Counted from the first letter of the stretch, positions 42,608-51,226 are shown. The stretch is 64,000 nt of DNA from UBA2040 sp041674745 (GCA_041674745.1 JBAYVD010000006.1:141623-205622), one strand, 5' to 3'. The notes: generated by a model not told the origin, from the sequence alone. A program made the numbers and translations.

Positions 42608-44506
42608 ATGGATTCAAAAGAGTTGGAGAGCAAAAAGCTCCCTGATTTACGAGAAATTGCGAAAGCCGCTGGTATTTCGCGTGTTGAAAGTTTCAAAAAA
42701 GCCGAATTGATTGCCCTTATTGCTGGTCAAGCTGCTCCTTCTACTCAAGAAGAAATGCCTGCTAAATCAGCAAAAGGAGTTTCTGCTGCTGCGCCCAAAA
42801 GTGACGCGCCTGCCAATGACAGCAAACGAAAAAGAGTACGCGTTGTCGTTCAAACAGAGGCTCCTAGCCTTTTTAGCAAACCTGTTGCTGCAGAAGAAAT
42901 TCTTGTAAAAGAAGAAGCACCCGTAAAAGAAGAAACAACGATTCCAGTTGAGGCATCCGAAGCGAAAAAAGTAAATTCGAATCCGAAACCGAAAACGGAA
43001 AAAGGGAATATCCTCCTTCAAACGGCTTTAAAAGCCAAAGAAGCCTTGGAAAAAGGCGTTCCGATTCAAGCGGTTAAATTGGAAGAAAACACTCCAGTTG
43101 CTGAAGACAAAGCGAGCACGGACGAACAAAAAGATGAAACGCCTGCTGAAAATGCACGTCAGAACCCAAATCGTCCAAACAAAGTGGAGCGTCCGAATCG
43201 ACAACCGAATCCTCGAGCGGATCAAAATAATCCGAACAACAACCGAAACCAAGACGGCAATCGAAACGACAACAATGGAAATCGAAGTGATAACAACGGC
43301 AACCGAAGTGACAACAACGGAAACCGGAACAACAACCGAAATGACAATCGTCAACCGGCTGTTCAGAAAGAAGAAGATGCATTTGATTTAGTAGGAATTG
43401 TTTCTGCTGAAGGGGTTTTGGAAGTGATTTTGGATGGATACGGATTCCTTCGTTCCTCCGATTACAACTACTTGCCATCACCCGATGATGTGTACGTTTC
43501 ACAAAGTCAAATCAAATTGTTTGGTTTGAAAACGGGTGATACTGTAAAAGGTACCATTCGTCCGCCAAGAGAAGGTGAAAAATTCTTCCCTTTGGTAAAA
43601 GTAGAAAGCATTAATGGAAGACATCCATCGTATATTCGCGATCGTGTTCCTTTTCAATATTTAACCCCCCTTTTCCCAAGCGAAAAATTCAAATTGACCG
43701 GTCACGAAGGTGAAAGCATGTCGACAAGAATCATGGATTTGTTTGCCCCAATTGGGAAAGGTCAGCGTGGTATGATTGTCGCGCAACCGAAAACGGGTAA
43801 AACCATGTTGTTGAAAGACGTGGCCAACGCCATTGCTGCCAACCATCCTGAAACGTATTTGATTGTTTTGTTGATCGATGAACGTCCGGAAGAGGTAACC
43901 GATATGGCAAGAAGTGTTCGTGCGGAAGTTATTGCTTCCACGTTTGATGAACCAGCGGATCGTCACGTAAAAGTGGCCAACATGGTCTTGGAAAAAGCAA
44001 AACGAATGGTCGAATGCGGTCACGATGTTTGTATTCTTTTGGATTCCATCACGCGTTTGGCTCGTGCGTACAATACGGTTTCTCCAGCTTCTGGTAAAGT
44101 ATTGTCCGGTGGTGTGGATGCCAATGCGTTGCACAAACCAAAACGTTTCTTCGGATCGGCTCGTAAAATTGAAAATGGAGGTTCTCTTTCTATCATTGCA
44201 ACCGCCTTGACAGAAACCGGTTCTAAAATGGACGAAGTTATCTTCGAAGAATTCAAAGGAACGGGTAACATGGAGTTGCAATTGGACCGAAAAATTTCCA
44301 ACCGTCGTATTTACCCAGCCATCGATATTTTGGCATCCGGTACACGTCGCGAGGATTTGTTGATGAACAAAGATGTATTGCAACGCATTTGGTTGCTGCG
44401 TAAATTCATTGCGGACATGAATCCAATTGAAGCAATGGAGTTTGTGAAAAACCACATGCAAAACACGAAATCCAACGAAGAATTTTTGGCTTCGATGAAT
44501 AGTTAA
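42608..44506 (+). CDS. rho: Transcription termination factor Rho with large disordered insert
   Basis: The 632-residue Rho helicase ends transcription by translocating on RNA. It has the Rho_N domain (about residues 5-45), a low-complexity region (45-255), the RNA-binding cold-shock domain (about 258-330) and the ATPase domain with Walker A AQPKTGKTM (392-400) and Walker B LIVLLIDE (418-425). The insert includes repeated N-G-N-R-S/N-D-N units (about residues 215-248), making a basic, Asn/Arg-rich tract. Such inserts occur in other Bacteroidota Rho proteins and have been linked to phase separation in Bacteroides. Its stop overlaps the DUF4199 start by one base. Confidence 0.97.
   Translation: MDSKELESKKLPDLREIAKAAGISRVESFKKAELIALIAGQAAPSTQEEMPAKSAKGVSAAAPKSDAPANDSKRKRVRVVVQTEAPSLFSKPVAAEEILVKEEAPVKEETTIPVEASEAKKVNSNPKPKTEKGNILLQTALKAKEALEKGVPIQAVKLEENTPVAEDKASTDEQKDETPAENARQNPNRPNKVERPNRQPNPRADQNNPNNNRNQDGNRNDNNGNRSDNNGNRSDNNGNRNNNRNDNRQPAVQKEEDAFDLVGIVSAEGVLEVILDGYGFLRSSDYNYLPSPDDVYVSQSQIKLFGLKTGDTVKGTIRPPREGEKFFPLVKVESINGRHPSYIRDRVPFQYLTPLFPSEKFKLTGHEGESMSTRIMDLFAPIGKGQRGMIVAQPKTGKTMLLKDVANAIAANHPETYLIVLLIDERPEEVTDMARSVRAEVIASTFDEPADRHVKVANMVLEKAKRMVECGHDVCILLDSITRLARAYNTVSPASGKVLSGGVDANALHKPKRFFGSARKIENGGSLSIIATALTETGSKMDEVIFEEFKGTGNMELQLDRKISNRRIYPAIDILASGTRREDLLMNKDVLQRIWLLRKFIADMNPIEAMEFVKNHMQNTKSNEEFLASMNS
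43256..43351 (+). repeat. In-frame tandem-like repeats coding for the Asn/Arg-rich tract of Rho
   Basis: Imperfect repeats of about 24 nt (consensus AATGGAAATCGAAGTGATAA) encode successive NDNNGNRS-type units. Copies differ mainly at third codon positions, so protein composition appears conserved while the DNA drifts. Confidence 0.7.
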
Positions 44507-45066
44507 TGGCAATGAACAACTCTGTAAAAATTGGTTTAGGATTTGCGGCAGCTTGGTGCGTTGTAAAGTATGTAACTTTCCTAATGGATCCGTTGCCTGA
44601 AAACATCCTGCCGACGGTTTTGACCAACATTTTGTTCTTGCTATCAGCGATTGTGGTTGCCTTGTATCAAATCAAGCGCGCAGCTACTGAAAACGGAAAT
44701 TTGTTGGACGATATCAAAAATGGTTTGAAAGCAGGCGTTCCTTACGCCGTGGTCGTTTCACTTTTCATTTACGTTTATTACGCCAAAATCAACCCGGAAT
44801 ACAACCAACACCAGATTGCAGAAACCGAAGTACAAATTGGAAAGTTAATCAACGATCCAGTAGAATTTAAGCGGTTAAAAGAATCCAATCCAAGTTTTGA
44901 GGTAATGACCAAAGAACAGCTTTTCAAAGAAATGAAAAAAGGACCCAAAGGATTTTACAATGCCAATTCAACGATGACATTATCGCTCTTGGCGATGTTA
45001 TTGTTGTCCACCTTGTACAGTATTTTGGTTGCGATTGTCTTGCGAAGAATTGTTTTCAGAGAATAA
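44506..45066 (+). CDS. DUF4199 family membrane protein
   Basis: The 186-residue protein has four predicted membrane helices (about residues 8-30, 37-57, 72-92, 155-178). It matches the Bacteroidota-restricted DUF4199 family, with the basic loop QIKRAATENGN and the helix KAGVPYAVVVSLFIYVYY. Between helices 3 and 4 is a soluble stretch of about 60 residues. Its function is unknown. The start codon shares one base with the rho stop (TAATG), so it is translationally coupled to rho. Confidence 0.82.
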   Translation: MAMNNSVKIGLGFAAAWCVVKYVTFLMDPLPENILPTVLTNILFLLSAIVVALYQIKRAATENGNLLDDIKNGLKAGVPYAVVVSLFIYVYYAKINPEYNQHQIAETEVQIGKLINDPVEFKRLKESNPSFEVMTKEQLFKEMKKGPKGFYNANSTMTLSLLAMLLLSTLYSILVAIVLRRIVFRE

Positions 45067-45090
45067 TATTCAAACGATAAAATAGTTAAC

Positions 45091-45121
45091 GCCTCGAGAA
45101 TTGATTTTTCGGGGCTTTTTT
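45091..45121 (+). terminator. Intrinsic terminator of the rho operon
   Basis: A stem of GCCTCGA (45091-45097) with TCGGGGC (45109-45115, one T-G pair) is followed by six T residues. Confidence 0.85.
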
Positions 45122-45134
45122 GTGGAAAGCTGAA

Positions 45135-45498
45135 TCGAATAGTTGGTGATTACTTGCCACGAATACACGAATGGACACGAATATTGCTTGTTTAACTTAC
45201 TATATTGTTAAACAAACGGTTATGCATTCTATATTGAATTCAAAAAAAACATTTGTGGCTGTTCGAATAGTTGGTGATATCTTGCCACGAATGCACGAAT
45301 GAGCACGAATATTACTTGTTTAACTTACTATATTGTTAAACAAACGGTTTTGTCGCTTTATTGTATTCAAAAAAACATTCGTGGCTATTCGTGCATTCGT
45401 GGCTAAAAATAGAAAACGGTTATGCATTCTGTATTTTATTCAAAAAGCCATTGGTGCTCATTCGTGCATTCGTGGCTTACAAGAAAATAGTTGGTGGG
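45135..45498. repeat. Intergenic repeat cluster: two 128-nt direct repeats plus inverted copies
   Basis: Between 45122 and 45517 there is no gene. Two direct copies start at 45135 and 45263 (period 128), each holding TTGCCACGAATnCACGAATG, a hairpin TTGTTTAAC-N10-GTTAAACAA (arms 45188-45196/45207-45215 and 45316-45324/45335-45343) and ACGGTT. A partial third copy covers about 45414-45498. The CACGAAT part also recurs inverted: 45284-45306 is exactly complementary to 45454-45476 (23 nt), and 45387-45403 to part of it. No open frame or transposase is present. This looks like a family of small mobile or repetitive intergenic elements. Confidence 0.85.
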
Positions 45499-45517
45499 AA
45501 GAAAGTTCTTCGATCCA

Positions 45518-46069
45518 TCAATTCTTCAAAAAATCCATGTCGCCATTTTTCATCTGTTTGTAGGCTTTGGACAAATACGCCAACATCATGCGCATGGCAT
45601 CGAACGCATCTTCTGTTTCGGCGCTGATTTCCTTTTTCTGCAAGCGCATGAGCAATTTCATATACATCGCGTGAAAGGCAATTTCAATGCTATTTTTATC
45701 TTTTAAATTCGATTTCTCTTTGAATTCTTCGATGATGGGATTGGCGCGTTCAAAAACGCCTTTGTATTTGTGATCGTCTTGTAAATTGATCAAGGTATTG
45801 TGCAAATACGAAATTTCTACCATGATTTCCTTCAAGTCAATCAAATGACCCGTTTTCTGAATTCCCTGGTCTTTCATTTGTTGAATCAAATCGGCGTACC
45901 AGGTTTTGTAACTTTCGTAAAAACTCATGTTGGGAATATGCGGTTTCACATAGTTTTCCATCAAGGTATCAAAATCCAATTGGTAGGCGCGAATCACGTC
46001 TTCAATTTGATACATGTACAACACGTATTCGGCAATGTTTTCTTGTTGTTTTTGCTGAGCGATAAGCAT
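45518..46069 (-). CDS. DUF4924 family protein
   Basis: The 183-residue soluble, helical protein matches the DUF4924 family of Bacteroidota (QQENIAEYVLYMYQIEDVIRAYQLD at the N-terminus, then MKDQGIQKTGHLIDLKEIMVEISYLHNTLI). Its function is unknown. The ATG at 46069 is preferred over a TTG two codons upstream. It is 50 nt downstream of the Skp-like lipoprotein gene on the same strand and probably shares its transcript. Confidence 0.82.
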   Translation of the reverse strand: MLIAQQKQQENIAEYVLYMYQIEDVIRAYQLDFDTLMENYVKPHIPNMSFYESYKTWYADLIQQMKDQGIQKTGHLIDLKEIMVEISYLHNTLINLQDDHKYKGVFERANPIIEEFKEKSNLKDKNSIEIAFHAMYMKLLMRLQKKEISAETEDAFDAMRMMLAYLSKAYKQMKNGDMDFLKN

Positions 46070-46119
46070 GGTCAATTACGAATTACAAATGTGTCAATTA
46101 AGAATGTATTCAGTTGAAT

Positions 46120-46719
46120 TTACTTCAAGTTTTTATCGATTTCTTCCTCGTGCTGATTGAGGTATTCGATGAATTCTTTGGTCACATCCATCGTTGGGCT
46201 AATGAAAGCAATTTGTCCGCCAGCAGCGTGTGTTAACAATATATCGATTTTGTTTTCTTCCGAAAATTGTTTGCTGTATGCTTCGATTTTTTTACCAATC
46301 ACTTCCAAGCGATCCATCGTTTCTTTTTCTATTTTCGCCCCTTCATTTTGCTGGTACTGAACGATTTTCTGTTCTTTTTCAGCCGCTTTTTGTTGAATGC
46401 CTTGAATTTGATTTTGGGACAACAATCCTTGTTGTGCTTGCTTGTCGTATAGCGCCAAAAATTCTTGGTACTCTTTGGTCATGCGGTCTACTTCTCGCTG
46501 AAAAGACAATTGTTTTTTCTGTACCAATTCGTCTTGGTCTTTGTAAAATCTGAAAAGTTCTTTCAAACTGTCTTGGTTGTAAAAGGCAATTTTTAAGGAG
46601 CCAGCACTGCGTTCCATTAATTTTTCAGGAACCGTTGATTTTGCTTCTTCTTTCTTTTTTTCTCCGCAAGATGCCAAAGCTACAAAGGCAATCGCCACTA
46701 CAAAAAGGATTTTTTTCAT
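46120..46719 (-). CDS. OmpH/Skp-family periplasmic chaperone-like lipoprotein
   Basis: The 199-residue protein has a lipoprotein signal (FVALASCG, lipidated Cys about residue 17). A long coiled-coil region of OmpH/Skp type follows (about 60-150, QKKQLSFQREVDRMTKEYQEF), flanked by the beta strands LKIAFYNQDSL and IDILLTHAAGGQIAFISP that form the trimer base. Skp proteins hold unfolded outer-membrane proteins in the periplasm; lipid anchoring is a variation seen in Bacteroidota. The ATG at 46719 replaces a TTG at 46725. Confidence 0.88.
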   Translation of the reverse strand: MKKILFVVAIAFVALASCGEKKKEEAKSTVPEKLMERSAGSLKIAFYNQDSLKELFRFYKDQDELVQKKQLSFQREVDRMTKEYQEFLALYDKQAQQGLLSQNQIQGIQQKAAEKEQKIVQYQQNEGAKIEKETMDRLEVIGKKIEAYSKQFSEENKIDILLTHAAGGQIAFISPTMDVTKEFIEYLNQHEEEIDKNLK

Positions 46720-46736
46720 ATACAATCGAGTTTTCG

Positions 46737-46994
46737 TTATGCTAAATTATTTGTGTTTTTATTCTGAAATGCTTGCTCCCAATCTGTCCGCATGCTGATA
46801 AAACGATGCAAGCAATTGGTCAACAATTCGGGCGTAATCATATTTTTGACTTCTTCCAGACTCATCACGTCCGTTTCACCGATTTTGAATAGTTGCTCAA
46901 ACTGTCCCAACTCAATTTTCACCATGTATTTGGCGTTGTAATTGAACAAGGAAATCTTGAATCGTTCGTGCGGTATTTCTGCTATTAATCTCAT
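46737..46994 (-). CDS. Small conserved-type protein of unknown function
   Basis: The 85-residue soluble protein (opening RLIAEIPHERFKISLFNYNAKYMVKIELGQFEQLFKI, cut here for length) is well formed and sits in the same direction as its neighbours, 17 nt before the Skp-like gene. No motif, signal or membrane segment is visible. I do not recognise it. A large hairpin separates it from icmF upstream. Confidence 0.6.
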   Translation of the reverse strand: MRLIAEIPHERFKISLFNYNAKYMVKIELGQFEQLFKIGETDVMSLEEVKNMITPELLTNCLHRFISMRTDWEQAFQNKNTNNLA

Positions 46995-47007
46995 ATTTTT
47001 TAAAAAA

Positions 47008-47102
47008 GTTGCAAGTTAAAAAGTTGCAAGTTGCTAGTTTCAAGTTGTGTCGTTCTGTCCCCTGCCTATGCAGTCAGAACTTGTAACTTTTTAACTTGTA
47101 AC
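47008..47102. repeat. Long inverted repeat between icmF and the small gene
   Basis: Two arms of about 25 nt, 47008-47032 (core AAGTTAAAAAGTT) and 47078-47102 (core AACTTTTTAACTT), are complementary except for two positions that can form G-T pairs. They enclose a 45-nt loop. The arms are built from the repeated word GTTGCAAGTT. It may form a hairpin in the icmF transcript just after the stop, or be a small repetitive element. Confidence 0.75.
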
Positions 47103-47108
47103 TCCCAA

Positions 47109-50100
47109 TTACATGTTGCGTCTATACTGTCCTCCTACTTCAAACAAAGCATCCGTAATTTGACCCAAAGAGGCGAATTTGCAGACTTCCATCAAATGTT
47201 CGAACATATTTGTATTCATGATCGCGGCTTTTTGCACGTTGGAAATCGCTTCCGCTGTTCGATGGGCGTTAGCTTTGTGCAAATTGGCCAACATATCGAT
47301 TTGGTATTGTTTTTCTTCCTCCGTAGCGCGAATGACTTCTTTCGGCAGAACCGTTGGAGATCCTTTTGAACTCAAGAAAGTATTTACACCAATGATTGGG
47401 AATTCGCCCGTATGTTTCAAGGTTTCGTAGTACAACGATTCTTCTTGAATTTTAGATCGTTGGTACATGGTTTCCATCGCTCCCAAAACTCCTCCGCGCT
47501 CCGTGATTCGATCGAATTCCAACAATACTGCTTCTTCCACCAATTCCGTTAATTCTTCAATGATGAAAGCGCCTTGCAATGGATTTTCGTTTTTCGCCAA
47601 GCCCAATTCTCGGTTGATGATCAACTGAATCGCCATCGCACGTCGAACGGATTCTTCGGTTGGCGTGGTGATGGCTTCGTCGTAAGCATTCGTGTGCAAG
47701 GAGTTACAGTTGTCGTAAATGGCGTACAAAGCCTGCAACGTTGTTCGAATGTCGTTGAAATCAATTTCTTGTGCGTGCAACGAACGACCCGAAGTTTGAA
47801 TGTGGTATTTCAACATTTGTGCTCTGGCATTCGCTCCGTATTTTTTCGCCAAGGCTTTCGCCCAAACTCTGCGCGCAACACGACCGATAACGGCATATTC
47901 TGGATCAATTCCATTGGAGAAGAAGAACGACAAATTCGGACCGAAGTCGTTGATGTCCATTCCGCGACTCAAATAGTATTCAACGTACGTGAATCCATTT
48001 GCCAAAGTAAATGCCAATTGCGAAATTGGATTGGCTCCTGCTTCTGCAATGTGGTAACCTGAAATGGAAACTGAATAGAAATTTCGAACATTTTTCTGAA
48101 TGAAATATTCCTGCACATCGCCCATTAAGCGCAAGGCGAATTCCGTGGAGAAAATGCACGTGTTTTGTGCCTGATCTTCTTTCAAAATATCGGCTTGTAC
48201 CGTTCCACGGACTTGTGCCAAAGTATCGGCTTTGATTTTATCGTAGACATCGGCTGGTAAAACTTGATCGCCCGTAACGCCTAACAACATCAAACCTAAA
48301 CCATCATTTCCTTCTGGCAATTCACCTTGGTATTTTGGTCGAGCAATGCCTTTTTCTTTGTAGATCGCTGCAATTTTGGCTTCGACTTCTGCTTGCATTT
48401 CATTCATGATGATGAATTTCTCGCAATTTTGATCGATGGCCGCATTCATGAAGAAGCCTAACAACATCGGCGCTGGACCGTTGATGGTCATCGAAACCGA
48501 CGTCATGGGATGCGATAAATCGAAACCAGAATACAATTTTTTTGCATCATCCAAACAGCAAATGGAAACACCTGAGTTTCCGATTTTACCGTAAATATCT
48601 GGTCGAACATCTGGGTCGTTTCCGTACAAGGTCACAGAATCAAAAGCCGTTGACAAGCGCTTCGCTGGCATTCCCAAACTCACGTAATGAAAACGTTTGT
48701 TGGTTCGCTCCGGCCCACCTTCTCCCGCAAACATCCGCGTTGGGTCTTCTCCTTCTCGTTTGAAAGGGAACAATCCAGCGGTGTACGGAAATTCGCCTGG
48801 CACATTTTCTTGCAAAGACCATCGTAAAATATCGCCCCAACCGTTGAATTTCGGCATGGAAACTTTCGGGATTTGCAAATGTGAAAGCGATTCGGTGTGC
48901 GTTTCTATCTTCAATACCTTGTCGCGCACTTTGAATTCGAAAACAGGGTTTTTATAGGTTTGTTTTTTCTCGTCCCATTTTTGAAGAATTTCCCAGTTTT
49001 TAGGATCGAAATTCAATTTCTCCGCCTCAAAAACTTCTTGCAAACTTTTGATCAAGCGGTCTTTGTCTTCCACAATCGACGCTTTCAACGTATCCATAGA
49101 AGATTGCAAACCGAATAATTTATCCGCTACAACAATTTGTGCTTCTACCCATTTGTCGTAAGCCCGATTGTTTTCAGAAATCTCTGACAAATAACGCGTT
49201 CTTTCTGGGGGAATGACGTAGATTTTCTCCGACATTTCCTGTGTAATCTCAAACGTAGAAACCAAAGGCGCTTCCGTTTTCTCGACCAATTTGTCCATGA
49301 TTACTTTGTACAGGCTATTCATGCCTGGATCGTTGAACTGCGATGCGATGGTTCCGTGAACCGGCATTGAATCCACTGCCTCGTCCCACAAATTGTGGTT
49401 GCGTTGGTATTGTTTTCGAACATCCCGCAAAGCATCTAAAGCTCCACGTTTGTCAAATTTATTTAATGCAATCACATCGGCAAAATCCAACATGTCGATT
49501 TTTTCCAATTGCGTAGCGGCTCCGTATTCTGGTGTCATCACGTACAAAGAAACATCGGAATGGTCCATGATTTCCGTATCCGATTGACCAATTCCAGACG
49601 TTTCCAAAATAATCAAATCGTATTCTGCGGCTTTCAACACATTAATCGCTTCGGCGACATGTTTGGACAAAGCTAAATTAGACTGACGAGTTGCCAAGGA
49701 ACGCATGTACACACGATCACTTTTGATGGAATTCATTCGGATTCTATCACCGAGCAAAGCGCCACCTGTTTTCCGTTTCGATGGATCTACTGAAACCACC
49801 GCAATATTTTTGTCTTTGAAATCAATCAAGAATCGGCGAACCAATTCATCGACCAAGGAAGATTTTCCTGCTCCACCCGTTCCAGTAATCCCTAAAACCG
49901 GCGTTTTGGAAACGGCTGCCATCGCATCAATCTGATCCAAGGTATCTTTTGCATCGGCTGCGAAATTCTCAGCTGCCGAAATAATTCTTGCCAAAGCAGG
50001 AACACTTTTTTCTTTCACGTGCTTGATTTCACCATTCAAGTTATTTCCCACTGGAAAATCACTTTTCTGAATCATATCGTTAATCATGCCTTGCAATCCC

Positions 50101-50489
50101 ATCGCTCTTCCGTCATCTGGGTGATACAAACGTGTAATGCCGTAAGCTTGTAATTCTGCAATTTCCGAAGGAAGAATGGTACCGCCTCCACCACCAAAAA
50201 TTTTGATGTGTGGCGCTCCCTTTTCTTTCAGCAAATCATACATGTACTTGAAATATTCCATGTGGCCACCTTGGTAAGATGTCATAGCGATGGCTTGAGC
50301 ATCCTCTTGAATCGCACAATTCACCACTTCTTCTACCGAACGGTCGTGGCCCAAATGGATGACTTCGCAACCCGTAGCTTGAATGATTCGACGCATGATG
50401 TTGATGGCTGCATCGTGTCCGTCAAACAAAGAAGCGGCGGTAACAATTCTTACTTTATTAATCGGTTTGTAAGCTTCTACTTTTTCCAT
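47109..50489 (-). CDS. icmF: Fused isobutyryl-CoA mutase (B12-binding domain, G-protein chaperone, mutase)
   Basis: The 1126-residue protein joins three parts. A B12-binding domain (about 12-145) carries FDGHDAAINIM with the cobalt-ligand His25. A MeaB/ArgK-type GTPase (about 195-410) has P-loop GTGGAGKSS (203-211) and NKFD (343-346). An acyl-CoA mutase catalytic domain (about 550-1126) has FPYTAGLFPFKRE (567-579) and SMTINGPAPM. Phe rather than Tyr in the first mutase motif fits IcmF-type enzymes (isobutyryl-/butyryl-CoA and related substrates) rather than methylmalonyl-CoA mutase. The fused G-protein guards cofactor loading. It is unrelated to the type VI secretion protein of the same name. 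Confidence 0.93.
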   Translation of the reverse strand: MEKVEAYKPINKVRIVTAASLFDGHDAAINIMRRIIQATGCEVIHLGHDRSVEEVVNCAIQEDAQAIAMTSYQGGHMEYFKYMYDLLKEKGAPHIKIFGGGGGTILPSEIAELQAYGITRLYHPDDGRAMGLQGMINDMIQKSDFPVGNNLNGEIKHVKEKSVPALARIISAAENFAADAKDTLDQIDAMAAVSKTPVLGITGTGGAGKSSLVDELVRRFLIDFKDKNIAVVSVDPSKRKTGGALLGDRIRMNSIKSDRVYMRSLATRQSNLALSKHVAEAINVLKAAEYDLIILETSGIGQSDTEIMDHSDVSLYVMTPEYGAATQLEKIDMLDFADVIALNKFDKRGALDALRDVRKQYQRNHNLWDEAVDSMPVHGTIASQFNDPGMNSLYKVIMDKLVEKTEAPLVSTFEITQEMSEKIYVIPPERTRYLSEISENNRAYDKWVEAQIVVADKLFGLQSSMDTLKASIVEDKDRLIKSLQEVFEAEKLNFDPKNWEILQKWDEKKQTYKNPVFEFKVRDKVLKIETHTESLSHLQIPKVSMPKFNGWGDILRWSLQENVPGEFPYTAGLFPFKREGEDPTRMFAGEGGPERTNKRFHYVSLGMPAKRLSTAFDSVTLYGNDPDVRPDIYGKIGNSGVSICCLDDAKKLYSGFDLSHPMTSVSMTINGPAPMLLGFFMNAAIDQNCEKFIIMNEMQAEVEAKIAAIYKEKGIARPKYQGELPEGNDGLGLMLLGVTGDQVLPADVYDKIKADTLAQVRGTVQADILKEDQAQNTCIFSTEFALRLMGDVQEYFIQKNVRNFYSVSISGYHIAEAGANPISQLAFTLANGFTYVEYYLSRGMDINDFGPNLSFFFSNGIDPEYAVIGRVARRVWAKALAKKYGANARAQMLKYHIQTSGRSLHAQEIDFNDIRTTLQALYAIYDNCNSLHTNAYDEAITTPTEESVRRAMAIQLIINRELGLAKNENPLQGAFIIEELTELVEEAVLLEFDRITERGGVLGAMETMYQRSKIQEESLYYETLKHTGEFPIIGVNTFLSSKGSPTVLPKEVIRATEEEKQYQIDMLANLHKANAHRTAEAISNVQKAAIMNTNMFEHLMEVCKFASLGQITDALFEVGGQYRRNM

Positions 50490-50520
50490 ATTCTAAATTA
50501 ATCGTGCTAAAAAAGCCTTG

Positions 50521-50528
50521 CAAAAGTA
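50521..50528 (-). promoter_or_regulatory. -7 element (TACTTTTG) of icmF
   Basis: On the minus strand TACTTTTG matches TAnnTTTG and lies 31 nt upstream of the icmF ATG. No well-placed -33 TTG is seen. Confidence 0.4.
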
Positions 50529-50614
50529 CAAATTTGAGGTCAATAAATACGTGAAAAAGCAATTGTTTTTTGGGTAAAGCAGTCAGAAAAAAAACCAAGG
50601 AAGATTCTCTTTTT

Positions 50615-50661
50615 TTGTGACACACATCATAGTTCTCCACCTCTCCCTCTGACTAATTTTG
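50615..50661 (+). promoter_or_regulatory. CRP/FNR-type site and promoter of the first cytochrome gene
   Basis: TGTGA-N6-TCATA (50616-50631, centre 50623.5) has the half-site spacing of CRP/FNR-family regulators. A -7 element TAATTTTG follows at 50654-50661. If transcription starts about 4 nt after that element, the site is centred near -41.5, a class II activator position. The downstream promoter at 51313 repeats this geometry exactly. Confidence 0.55.
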
Positions 50662-50679
50662 TTTAAAAAATACAACATC

Positions 50680-51152
50680 ATGAAGAAGCAATTTTTGATA
50701 TTAACGAGTGCTACAATGCTGTCTCTTGCATTGTTTTCTTGCGGTGGAAATGAACCTGCCACCAATGCGCCAGAGCGGAGGTTAAAAGTATGATTGAAGA
50801 ATACGACCCTACCCGAGGCGAAGGCAAATTTGATGAAACGAATGTAACTTTGGGAGCTATTGATGAAGAAATGGCAGCAAAAGGAGAAGTAATCGCTCAA
50901 TCAAAATGTTTTGCTTGTCATAAAATCACCGATGAAAAATTGGTGGGTCCGGGTTGGAAAGGAGTGACTTCACGTTACACGCCGCATTGGATTATGAATT
51001 TCATTTTGAACCCAGATCCCATGCTCGACAAAGATCCTGTGCTAAAAAAACAGGTAGAGTTGTACAAAACAAGAATGACCAATCAGAACCTTACCGAGGA
51101 CGAAGCTCGTCAAGTTTTAGAATTTTTACGCAAAAATGATGGCGTGAAATAA
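50680..51152 (+). pseudogene. Cytochrome c lipoprotein gene with a one-base frameshift
   Basis: The first frame (from ATG 50680) gives a lipoprotein signal (LSLALFSCGG) and runs to NAPE, then stops at 50788-50790. The second frame from about 50776 gives AEVKSMIEEYD and the complete class I-like cytochrome domain with CFACH and the distal MTNQNL Met. Adding one G after 50775 joins both frames into a protein collinear with the intact paralogue 190 nt downstream (SCGG ... NAPESMIEE). Either the gene is broken, or the base is a sequencing error; translation from ATG 50790 would lack export. The haem domain itself shows no decay, which favours recent or artefactual damage. Confidence 0.8.
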
Positions 51153-51183
51153 AAAGCGTTCCCTTACTACTTTTGAGAACTAG

Positions 51184-51226
51184 AAAGCCGATTTGAATAA
51201 GTTGAACTTATCGAATCGGTTTTTTT
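51184..51226 (+). terminator. Intrinsic terminator after the first cytochrome gene
   Basis: A long stem built on CCGATT (51188-51193) with AATCGG (51214-51219), extended inward with a bulge through TAAGTT/AACTTA, is followed by about seven T residues. It separates the two cytochrome transcription units. Confidence 0.82.

Noticed and set aside
43661..44512. Long antisense open frame (283 codons) opposite rho
   Set aside because: Shadow of the codon usage of rho on the other strand; no protein motif.
45135..45498. Possible CRISPR array
   Set aside because: The repeats are about 128 nt apart, imperfect and partly inverted, without regular short spacers or cas genes.
45333..45706. Several overlapping plus-strand open frames in the repeat cluster and DUF4924 gene
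   Set aside because: They are translations of the repeat sequence or run antisense to a well-supported gene.
47109..50489. Type VI secretion IcmF
   Set aside because: Only the name coincides; the domains are B12-binding, GTPase and acyl-CoA mutase.
50584..50640. Minus-strand open frames upstream of the first cytochrome gene
   Set aside because: They overlap the cytochrome promoter and CRP/FNR-like site and have no protein features.
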